Source of the DNA: Dryas octopetala
Taxonomy: Eukaryota; Streptophyta; Magnoliopsida; Rosales; Rosaceae
Direction: 5' to 3'
Length of the DNA stretch: 64,000 bases
Assembly: GCA_963921425.1 (NCBI GenBank)
Contig: OY992834.1
Span: forward strand, 9,717,271-9,781,270
Shown one piece after another: positions 54,971-64,000 of this stretch (its first letter is position 1; each line of letters begins with the position of its first letter). Both the position numbers and the translations under genes were made by a program. Under the pieces are notes generated by a model. The model saw nothing but the letters and a program-made list of their open reading frames with translations, searched no databases and was not told where the DNA came from.

Positions 54971-56692
54971 TTGTATGCAGAAGTAGAGGCCAGAAGGACT
55001 GCCATTTGGAAGCATTGCCAACCTCACAACACTTTGAGCACCTTCATCAATGGTTAAGATGCCAGCATAGAAGTTCAAATCTGTTTTGACAAATCCAGGA
55101 CACACGCAATTGACACAGAAATTTGGGTACTTGTTGGCCACAATTCTAGTGTATGCGTTCAAGGATGCTTTTGAGAGTATATAGGCAGACAGGGAAGGAG
55201 GCCAGCCTTTGGTTTCTAGCACATCTTCTTTGAAGTCTGTTAGAAACTCACTCAAAACCTCATCTACTCTGTCTTCTGTAAGTTTCTCAGCATCACTTAA
55301 CACCCCTTTCGCCCATTCATTTGGTATATGCTGCAACAACATGCATCACAGGAGAATTTCAGTTTGCTCATTATGGAAAATAAGAAGAAAAATTTAAAAA
55401 CTTGATTTGAAAACAGAATTCCTGCAAAAAGAAAAGAAAAAAAAAAAGATATGTTCATCCTAAATTAACACTGGACCTTTTGTTAACCCATAACTACAGA
55501 AGGCCTCAAATGGAACAAAGAAACAAAGGGCTCAAGTAGTGAAATCTGATAAGGATGCAAAAAATAAGAAACTCTTAATACCTTTAATGTCCCCATGCTA
55601 GAAGTAACACTAACAACTCTTGGTGAATCAGATAGCTGGAGGAGAGGAAGGAGTGCTTCGGTCATTTTCTTGGCACCATAGTAGTTTGTATGCACACATT
55701 CTTCAGCTAACTCATATGTTTGAGTCATTAATTCACTCCAGTCGACTTCTACACCTTCCTGCATCAGGGAAAGGAAACTTTATTCTCTAGATTGTGATTC
55801 TATAACATTGCATTTGATTTATCAATTGTTTTATGAGATTTTAGAAATATTAAGTTATTATTTACTTGCTGATCAACTTACTTACTTACCTTACCCATGC
55901 TTGCTGCAGCAGCTTTGAAAGCTTCAGGGTCTATAATGGTTCCACTAACCCCTGCATTGTTTACCTGTTGAAATTCCAACAATTTTCATCTTTGTTACAT
56001 CTATGTCAACTAGAATCATAAATACAACCCTAGAACATTTTAACATCCCTCCTGTTACTTTGAGATTCTCTTTCCTTTTAGTTGAACTAACTCTAGATTC
56101 AGTTAAATTTTACAAGTAACATAGTGGATAAGTAGAGATTATTATAGTATAATACCCTGCTGCAGAGCTAATTTTAGCATTAATTAGTTCTTACCAAGAT
56201 GTCAGTATAGGTTAATACATATTATCTATATGACATATTTTCAACATGAGGATGGACAAAGAGATAGAGAATTTGGTTATATATGCTTTCTTGTCACATA
56301 CCAAGATATCTAGTTTCCCAAATTGGCTTTTGACAAAATCTGCTAGGGAAGCAATGCTAGCAGGATCAGTTACATCAAGCTGATGAAAAACCACAAGGTC
56401 AGAGAGGCCACACTCTTTCAGTTTTTCAACAGCTTCAATACCCATCTTCTCATCTATAGCAGTTAGCACAACCATGACCCCTTTTGAAGCCAACTGACTA
56501 ACTGTTCCAAATCCAATCCCCTGATTTGAACCTGTAACAACTGCATACCTGAAAAAAAAAATAGAATCATCACATTAATAAAGTATAAACTAATACAGAT
56601 ATGGGTGTTATTGTGAGCAAGGGATCGGATATCTATGAAGCTTAAAAACATCAGAGAAGCAGTAGGTACTACCTCTTTGCTGCTTCTGCCAT
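54953..56692 (-). CDS. SDR3: short-chain dehydrogenase/reductase, neomenthol dehydrogenase-like
   Basis: Exons (minus strand): 56673-56692, 56302-56548, 55890-55964, 55582-55758, 54953-55330. Joined: 298 aa in frame, starting [19 protein letters not shown]. Exon 3 is 75 bases instead of 66 and encodes the extra residues of AAAASMGK. Catalytic YILSK, NNAG and the Ser of VSVTSS are present. It is more distant from SDR1/SDR2 and groups with SDR4/SDR5 (shared MAEAAKR-type start and GSNQG). The gene is compact and looks functional. Confidence 0.92.
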
Positions 56693-56699
56693 TGTTGTT

Positions 56700-57465
56700 A
56701 GATTTCTGCTTTCTTTTCTGATTTTTGTATTACTATACATAACACGGGGTTGTTTCTTTGGACATTTTATAACCCAATTTCCAAGCTAGAAGAAATAAAC
56801 AAATATTCCCAACTTGGAAAGTCGAATCTCGTTTTATAAAATATTCAATGTTTGGTCTTGGGTTGCTTTGTCTTGGTTTGTTTGTAGATCCTCTTACTTT
56901 TATGCAATGAAGTCATTACTGTGAACCATCTGTTTCATATAATTTTTCTTGTTGACTAACAATAAGATAATGCAAACCCAAGAAGGCCATGTGCTAAGAG
57001 CTCAAGTTGTCCAATCCCAAAGACAAGATTTTCTGTTTTCATGCTTACAGATTGTAACACACCATGCTAAGTACTTGCAAATAATTTATAGGTATATGAA
57101 ATTATCCTGCTCTACTAGTCTGCTCAGCACTTTTTTTTTCTTTCCTTTTTTCTGTTCTTTTGTTTTCCATGTGGTGATAAAAGACAACTTTGACAGACAG
57201 AAGAAAAAGCCATAAGCCCTTGGGGTGAGTCGAAGTGGTGAGAGTGGGAAGTGGTGAGAGTGGGTCGGGTAATGGATTAGAACTAGAATAGGTCAAATTT
57301 AACCCAAAAAAAGAAGAAGCCATAAGCAAGATCAAGCCTCTCGGGAGATACATGGTTCAATTTATTTTCTATAATAGAACATTGTATTTTAATGGCTCCT
57401 TAATGCATTGAAGCGCTTAAACAATTAAACAGTTCATGACCTATAGTTCACTAATTATATCTAAA
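56700..57465. repeat. Duplicated upstream flank, copy A (between SDR3 and SDR4)
   Basis: This matches 58857-59608 plus 60659-60745, which is the flank upstream of SDR4 without its insertion. Shared strings include CTTTTATGCAATGAAGTCAT, TGAACCATC, AGAAGGCCATGTG and TGACCTATAGTTCACTAAT. It defines a tandem unit of SDR gene plus 5' flank. Confidence 0.8.
57215..57312 (+). mobile_element. Degenerate tRNA-derived SINE, copy A
   Basis: CCCTTGGGGTGAGTCGAAGTGGTGA carries the A-box region (the first 20 bases suffice for matching). The B-box is decayed. The copy sits at the same relative position as the better SINE at 59427-59542, so insertion predates the duplication. Confidence 0.55.
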
Positions 57466-57664
57466 TTTCAGATGTATTTCTAACAAACACGGTTTGCCTA
57501 TTTGCAGATCCAACATGGACTCTGTTTCTATGGCCATTGATGACTTTGTTTCTGTAGTACTTTCTATTCTTATCATTAATTTCTTCTAAAATATTCAACT
57601 TTTTGTTTTTCATTCTTTGTCTTGTTTTGTTCGTAGGTTTTTCCTTTTAACTTAAATAACAAAG

Positions 57665-58839
57665 CAGGAGTGCTATACTTCCTATGCCAGAAGTAACACT
57701 AACAACTCTTGGTGAATCAGATAGCTGGAGGAGGGGAAGGAGTGCTTTGGTCATGTTCTTAGCACCATAGTAGTTTGTTTTCACACATTCTTCAGCTAAC
57801 TCATACGTTTGAGTCATTAACTCACTCCAGTTGACTTCTACACCTTCCTGCATCAAGCAAAAGAAACTTTAGTCTCTTAGTTGTGATTCTCTATAAGATT
57901 GCATTGGATACTGGATTTGAAACTAAGTAAGATATTGTATTTGAAATGTTATTTATAAATTGTCTTGTGAGATTATAGAAATATTAAGTTTTTATTTACT
58001 TGCGGATCTCTAAGCATCAACTTACTTACATACCTTACCCATACTTGCTGCAGCAGCTCTTAAAGCTTCAGGGTCTATAATGGTTCCGCTAACCCCTGCA
58101 TTGTTTACCTGTTGATATTCCAACGAATTTTATCTTTTTTTCATCTCTATGTCAACTAGAATCATAAATACAACCAAGAATATTTTAACATCCCTCCTGT
58201 TACTTTGAGATTTCTCTGTCCTTTTAGTTGAAGTAACACTAGATTCGGTTAAATTTTACAAGTTACGTAGTGGATAAGTAGAGATTAGTATAGTATAATC
58301 AGCTACTCCAGATCTAGTTCTAGCATTAGTTAGTTCTACCAAGATGTCAGTATAGGTTAAATGCATGTCTATATGAAAAATTTATTTTCAACATGAGGAT
58401 GGACAAAGAGCATAGGTTAATTATATATGCTTTCTTGTTACATACCAAGATATCTAGTTTCCCAAACTGGGTTTTGACAAAATCTGCTAGGGAAGCAATG
58501 CTAGCAGGATTTGTTACATCAAGCTGATGAAAAACCACAAGGTCAGAGAGGCCACACTCTTTCAATTTGTCAACAGCTTCAAAACCCATCTTCTCATCTA
58601 TAGCAGTTAGCACAACCATGACCCCTTTTGAAGCCAACTGCCTAACTGTTCCGAATCCAATCCCCTTATTTGAACCTGTAACAACTGCATACCTGAAAAA
58701 AAAAAAAAAAAAAAAAAGAATAATCTAATAAAGTATAAACTCATAAAGATATGGGTGTTATTGTGAGCAAGGGTCTGATATCTATGAAGCTTAAAAACAT
58801 CAGAAAGTAGTAGTACTACCTCTTTGCTGCTTCTGCCAT
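57665..58839 (-). pseudogene. SDR4: truncated SDR copy lacking the last exon
   Basis: Exons 58820-58839, 58446-58692, 58034-58108 and an exon 4 starting at 57847 are intact in frame and closely match SDR3. The end of exon 4 (about 57665-57690) has lost the normal AAAG/GTATT donor by a short deletion. The sequence then runs into copy A of the upstream flank. The exon carrying YxxxK is absent, so no active enzyme can be made. Confidence 0.88.
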
Positions 58840-59426
58840 TGTTGATGGGATTTCTGCTTTCTTTCTGATTTTTATATTACTATACAGAACATGGGGTTTG
58901 TTTCTTTGGTCATTTTATAACCCAATTTCCAAGCTAGAAGAAATTAACAAAACTTCAGACTCGGAAAGACAGATCTCGTGTTTTAAAATATTCAACGTTT
59001 GGTCTTGGGTTGCTTTGTCTTGTTTTGTTTGTAGATCCTCTTACTTTTAACTTGACAAAGCCTTAGTACTCTATTGCCATTTTATCACTTTCATAGTTTT
59101 TATGCAATGAAGTCATTACTGTGAACCATCAGTTTCATATAATTTTTCTTGTTTGACTAACAATAAGATAATGCAACCCCAGAAGGCCATGTGATAAGAG
59201 CTCAAGTTGTCTGTTAGAGCAATTCCAAAGACAAGATTTTTCTGTTTTCATGTTTTCAGATTGTAAAACACCATGTTGAGTACTTGAAAATAATTTATAG
59301 ATATATGAAATTATCCTGCTCTACTAGTCTGCTCAGCAATTTTTTTTTTAAATTTCCTTTTTTCTATTCTTTTGTTTCCATGTGGTGATAAAAGACAACT
59401 TTCACGGATAAAAGAAAAAGCTATAA

Positions 59427-59542
59427 TCCCTTGGGGTTAGTCCAAGTGGTGAGGAGGGTGGGGCAATGAGTTACGATTAGTATAGATCCAGGGTTCGATT
59501 TCCTCCAATGTAATAAAATTTTAAAAAATAAATAAAAAAAAA
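59427..59542 (+). mobile_element. tRNA-derived SINE
   Basis: An RNA polymerase III A-box-like TTAGTCCAAGTGG (59437-59449) and B-box GGTTCGATTTC (59492-59502), at normal spacing, are followed by an A-rich tail (59515-59542). Such a head and tail fit a plant SINE. It is not a tRNA gene, because no cloverleaf arms flank the boxes. Confidence 0.7.
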
Positions 59543-59608
59543 ACCACAAGCAAGATGTTTTGAAGATCAAGCCTCTGGGAGCTACATGGTTCAATTTATT
59601 TTCTACAA

Positions 59609-60658
59609 CAGTGTGTTTGGATCAAGTAATTTTAATTTTTACAGAAATTCATAAATGATGGAATTTAAAACTCCGTCATTTAAATTTCTATAAATTACAT
59701 TTTCTATTGTTTGGATATATATATATATAGAATTTTGTAAATGATAATTACAAATTTTAATTAATCTAGCCCCACCGACTACGCACCCACGCCACCACTT
59801 TCCCCTCCCTCTGAGTCTCCAACCACACTCATCTTTCTCTTTCATTCTCTCTTCTCTTCTCTCTACATACTCCCCATCTCTTCTTTATATATTAAAATTC
59901 CTTCACAAGATTGTTTTTTTTTTCTCCAATTCAAAGAGCCCAGCAACCAAAAACAAAAAAAACATCTCCATTAATTGCATCTTCTTAGAATAAACTTGGA
60001 AACAGGTTGGGATCATATCGATGGGGATCCCAAATGGCAGACCAAACAAAGATTAGCCCAACATATTCCAATCACAATAGTAACTATTACAAAAAAAAAA
60101 AAAAAAGAATGGCAAGGCTGCTGTTGGAGGGAAGTGAGAGAGAGTTTAGAGAGAGAAATAAAAGAGAAAATGAAAGGGGAGGAGGTTATGAGGGTGGTTG
60201 GAGGGAGGGGAAGGAGGTGGCGTGGGTGGAGATGGGTGGGCAGTGGGCTTTATGATTTTTTGTTTTTCTAACCTTTTAATTTCTTAATATTATTTGTGGG
60301 AAAAAAAATTTGTAGATGTGGCAAGATCTAAGTCACAAATGATTATTAGAGGCCTGAGATCAAAAGTCAGGTATAGTCTAGTAAGAAGAAAACTGGCAAA
60401 GGATCCAAGTCTGGATGGTGGTTGTGGTGGGTGGGTCTTTTTTCTTAAAATCTCAAATGTCATGGAATTTGGAAATGACACCCATTTAGATGGAATTTAA
60501 AGTCAGAATTTATGACTTTTAAATTCTATAATTTTTCCCGCGTAGAATTCTAAGATTTCCGTGTTAATGAGGCCAAACAAGGGAATTGAAGATTTTTATT
60601 TCTCAAATTCTAACTTTTAATGAAATGCCGAGTTAAATTTCTCTATCCAAACACACTA
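59609..60658. mobile_element. Tourist/PIF-Harbinger-like TIR element, ~1.05 kb
   Basis: The left end CAGTGTGTTTGGAT and the right end (reverse complement TAGTGTGTTTGGAT) are inverted repeats, and sub-terminal parts also pair partly. Copy A of the flank gives the empty site TTTTCTATAATAGAAC. Filled ends TTTTCTACAA and TAATAGAACAC imply a 3-bp TAA-type target duplication (one copy now CAA). The TGTTTGG end and 3-bp duplication fit PIF/Harbinger. There is no transposase. Confidence 0.75.
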
Positions 60659-60745
60659 TAATAGAACACTGTATTTTAATGGCTTCTTAATGCATTAAAG
60701 AGCTTAAACAATTAATAAGATCATGACCTATAGTTCACTAATCTG

Positions 60746-61325
60746 AATCTTTAGTGGAATAAAAGCTAGTCATAATAAATCAAAATAAAGGAACTGATAT
60801 AAATCAATCATTCCTTCCAATAAGCCTCCTGATACCAACTCCAGATAAGAAAATTGTTGTCCATCTAGTACCAGACGATAGCTTTACTTAAAGTTCAAGT
60901 AATTTAATATTTGACTCCTAATACAGCAAAATTTTATCAGGACTCTAAGAACTCTGTAACACTAACCAGCTAGAAAGGAGTTCTGATAATTTTATCAAGG
61001 AACTACATTCTGAAGTACATATCATATGAAAGGAGTTCTTATAATCATTTAATGGATGCTCAAATGATTTTACACAGATATTATTTTTATTTAGCCACAA
61101 AAGAACAGAATTTAACTAGACTAGTTCATTGGATATTACTATTTCCACCATCTTATGTGAGAGGAGTCAAAACATTCAATTCTGATTTTCTACATATAAA
61201 AGATTATTAACATTCAACAACAATTATAAAACCATAAGAAACAATAAATACAATCATGACCTCTGATCAACTTATGCTTTCAACATGTTGCTTCCTAACT
61301 AGCTTTTACTTACTGATCAACTTAC
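60746..61325. other. Spacer where SDR5 exons 4-5 should be
   Basis: AT-rich DNA with no trace of SDR exon 4 or 5. Homology to the duplicated flank ends near 60745, marking a duplication or deletion junction. Confidence 0.55.
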
Positions 61326-62092
61326 CTTAATTGTGCCTGCAGCTGCAGCAGCTCTGAAAGCTTCAGGGTCTAAAATGTTTCCACTAACCCCTGCATTGTT
61401 TACCTGTGGAAATTCCAACAATTTTCATCTTTCGTACATCTATGTCAACTAAAATCGTAAATGCATTCAAGAAAATTATAACATCCTCTTAGTTGAATTA
61501 ATACTACATTCAATTATAAATTTTCAAGTAATATAGTAGTTAAATAGAGATCATTACATTGTAATATACTGCTTGAGTGCTAGTTTTAGCATTAATTAGT
61601 ACTACTAACTTACCAAGATGTCAGTATCGGTTACGTGCATATATATTATAGAACAAATTTTCAACATGGGGATGAACAAAGACATATAGGGAAGTTCATA
61701 TGCTAATCTTACCAAGATATCTAGTTTCCCAAATTGGCTATTGACAAAATCTGCTAGGGAAGCAATGCTTGCAGGGTCTGTTACATCAAGCTGATGAAAA
61801 ACCACAAGGTCAGAGAGGCCACACTCTTTCAATTTTTCAACAGCTTCAATCCCCATCTTCTCATCCAAAGCAGTTAAAACAGCCATTACCCCATTTGAGG
61901 CCAACTTCCTAACTGTTCCAAATCCAATCCCCTGATTTGAACCTGTAACAACTGCATACCTGACAAAAATAATTATGATATTAAAAGTTATGGAGAAATT
62001 AATGGGTGTTATTGTGACCAAGGGTCTGATATATATGAAGCTTAAAAGCTACAGGGAAGCACTAGGCTATACCTCTTTGCTGCTTCTACCAT
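61326..62092 (-). pseudogene. SDR5: truncated SDR copy (exons 1-3 only)
   Basis: Exons 62073-62092 (MVEAAKR), 61713-61959 and 61326-61403 are open and spliceable. They encode the NADP-binding half ([12 protein letters not shown]). Exon 3 is 78 bases. Exons 4 and 5, with the catalytic Ser and YxxxK, are missing, so the copy is not a complete SDR. A short transcript for the Rossmann half alone is possible but unproven. Confidence 0.85.
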
Positions 62093-63675
62093 TGTTGATG
62101 GGATTTCAGCTTTCTTTTCTGATATTTTCATTACTAACCATATTTCTATATAACGTGGGATTTGTTTCTACATTCATTTTCTATTAGTATCATTTCTTTT
62201 AAAATATTCAACCATTTATTTTTGGTCGCTTTTGTCATGTTTTGCTAATTAAGATGCTTTCTTTTTTGTTTTTTTACTATACTGGCATATTAATTGTACT
62301 TATGCTTTCTTATACTATACTACACCTATGTTTTCTGTGTAATAATGTAAGTTCTTATATTTTTTATCTAAAAGAGGAAAGGATAAGAATGGAACTTTTG
62401 CTGTGAGTGTAAGAGATAAAAAGACTCTACTACCTGAGCTAGACACCCCATGCAGCAATATAAGTTGTAAAAGATATGTTTCTAAATTCTTGTTAGGATT
62501 TTATAACAGATTGGTTGGTACAAAATTGCAGATAGTCTTCTTATTTTTTGTCTGAAAATTACAAATATTCGATTCTTCAGACAAATATTAATCTATTTTA
62601 TGTACCTAAAAACAGAAATGTCATTTCCTAATCTCAATTTTTTTTTGGTGTAATGGGCCGATGGCCCAAAGAAGCAAAACTATGCATTGATGTTCCTGGG
62701 CCTAAGTCTTCAAACAATCAAGTGCTGTAAGTCAAGGCCCAAGCTCAACTGCAATCCAAGTTAGAAAGTCCATCAGCCATGACAGACTTGACAGTAATTA
62801 ACATGGCAAATGGTGTCCCACATCACCATATGCATATATACAATTAACATATTGATGATTGATATATGGATTAGCTAACTCATCAAATTAATTACATAAA
62901 GCTAATTCATCAATCAATTAGACAAATTGCAAATTAATCAAAAAAAGATCATAGTTCCTTTTGGGTATAGCCACTGTAAAACATTCATATTTTAATAATG
63001 AAAAAGTGAGTTCGTCTACATTTAAGGGTCAACCATGCCAATAGTACTACTACGCTTACTAGTTACTAGTAGTTACTACTACTCCCTCCTGCTGCTTCTG
63101 GCCGCTGCAACACTACTATCATTAATTCATTATTATTATTCTTTCTTGGGCGCTCTCAACCAAAACAAGAGCCAAGCAAAGCAGATTATGGTGGCGATTC
63201 CCATCATAACCACCACCACCACCACCGTCACCGCCAATAGCCCGGCATGACCAAACGTGGACTTGATCACCCTGAACGAGGCCGTTTTTTCTAATAATGT
63301 GATTCCAGTTTTTTTTCAACACTAGAGTTCTTCTCTCATCATTCTTTGACTTTGAGAGCCTCCACAGGCCCAAGCACATCGATCTCTTCTACTTGGTCAA
63401 GCTTTGGGTCTATAAACGACACTGTCAGCCCTGAACGTACCGTCTCTAATATGTCTAAGCTCCATGGTATCTATCTCATTAGGTTGGAGGAAATCCTCCT
63501 TGGATAATAAGATTTTGAGTGGAGGCATTGACAACCTGTTTTGGTGGGGGTCTATATCAGTGGCTGTCAACTGCTTCTTTATTTTTCGTATGATTAATCG
63601 TCTGGGCATAACGACAAGTCACACAAGGCTTAACATCATGTTGTTTGGGCCTAAGCCCTTCCTAGGCTCCTAGCC
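62093..63675. other. Intergenic, no gene seen
   Basis: AT-rich SDR5 upstream region, then a stretch with TGGGCC motifs (about 62650-62700) and the low-complexity frame 63035-63250. No family resemblance is seen. Confidence 0.5.
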
Positions 63676-63795
63676 CCTGACCTACCAGGCTCCTCCTAGG
63701 CCACGACCTCTTAGGCTCCGGCCTCATAGGCTCCGGTCTCATAGGCTCCGGCCCCATAGGCTCCGGCCTCCTAAGCTCCAGCCTCCTAGGCCCCG
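63676..63795 (+). repeat. 15-bp tandem repeat (TAGGCTCCGGCCTCA type)
   Basis: About seven imperfect units of the theme (C/A)TAGGCTCCGGCCTC lie in GC-rich sequence that stands out from its AT-rich surroundings. Confidence 0.85.
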
Positions 63796-63799
63796 ACTC

Positions 63800-64000
63800 G
63801 TGTCAACTCATTCGGATCCTCGAGACCGGTGACACGTGGCGCTCCTACAGTGCAAGTCATCACAAGGGACACGTGTCATCACCGGATTGGTTGACACTCT
63901 TCCAAACGTACTATAAAAAGGTACCTTCTTGTCACAAAAAGGACAACTGAAATCATTATTATACTATTCACTCACTCTGCTCTCAGATCTCTCTGAACAC
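63800..64000 (+). mobile_element. Probable LTR of a retrotransposon, cut by the window edge
   Basis: A promoter-like region holds two ACGT-core boxes (GACACGTGGC at 63831-63840 and GACACGTGTC at 63868-63877) and a TATA box TATAAAAAG at 63912-63920. A CACTCACTCTGCTCTC-type leader follows. This arrangement is common in plant Ty3/gypsy LTRs. The adjoining 15-bp repeats may be part of the U3 region. The other LTR, primer-binding site and coding parts lie outside the window. Confidence 0.5.

Larger units (their letters stand above)
58857..60745. repeat. Duplicated upstream flank, copy B, with insertion
   Basis: Homologous to 56700-57465. It is interrupted by the 1.05-kb TIR element 59609-60658 and keeps a SINE at 59427-59542. 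Confidence 0.8.

Noticed and set aside
57665..62092. SDR4 and SDR5 as functional enzymes
   Set aside because: Both lack the exon with the catalytic YxxxK, and SDR5 also lacks the catalytic serine exon.
63035..63250. Small hydrophobic/Thr-rich ORF as a gene
   Set aside because: Low-complexity composition (poly-Thr, poly-Leu), no splice context and no known family.

Overview
The window is nuclear DNA of a eudicot plant. It shows AT-rich intergenic DNA, GT-AG introns, chloroplast-targeted proteins, MITEs, LINE/copia/SINE debris and long CT/GA/TA microsatellites. Codon use and the neomenthol-dehydrogenase-like SDR cluster would fit a woody rosid, but the species cannot be fixed from sequence alone. 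All gene models below are my own exon joins. Each was checked for continuous reading frame, splice dinucleotides and agreement with family length.

Layout. 1-2640 is intergenic. 3085-8410 (+) is a DHH1/DDX6-type DEAD-box RNA helicase (9 coding exons, 506 aa). 11370-13001 (-) is a strongly diverged PCNA-like gene (4 exons, 247 aa), bracketed by two ~420 bp direct repeats. 14140-14590 (+) is an F-box/FBD-type remnant. 16192-17144 is a fold-back (Mutator-like) element with a 9-bp target duplication. 19562-29270 (+) is a chloroplast K+/H+ antiporter of the KEA1/KEA2 type (20 coding exons, 1226 aa), with one GC-AG intron. 30085-30478 is a MITE with a perfect 9-bp target duplication. 30778-33184 (+) is a plastid-type FolD (364 aa). 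It converges on a threonine aspartase (taspase-1-like, 33995-37351, -, 418 aa). Next comes phosphomannomutase (38149-40936, -, 246 aa).

From 42.8 kb onward lies a tandem array of five short-chain dehydrogenase/reductase (SDR) copies, all on the minus strand. Three have complete open reading frames (42875-48070, 51550-53638, 54953-56692). The fourth (57665-58839) lacks the last exon with the catalytic YxxxK, and the fifth (61326-62092) lacks the last two exons. The array is full of insertions: a LINE with a second TIR element nested in it (SDR1 intron 3), a copia remnant (SDR1 intron 2), a promoter minisatellite (SDR2), a SINE shared by two duplicated flanks, and a Tourist-like element present in only one of those flanks. 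The right edge (about 63.8-64.0 kb) looks like the start of an LTR retrotransposon LTR.

The single-copy genes are housekeeping functions (mRNA decay, plastid ion balance, one-carbon metabolism, proteolysis, mannose/ascorbate metabolism) with no operon-like relation. The two most unusual items are the PCNA-like gene and the SDR array. The first keeps the PCNA length and several landmark motifs but has lost most surface identity. The second is a well-preserved record of duplication, truncation and transposition.
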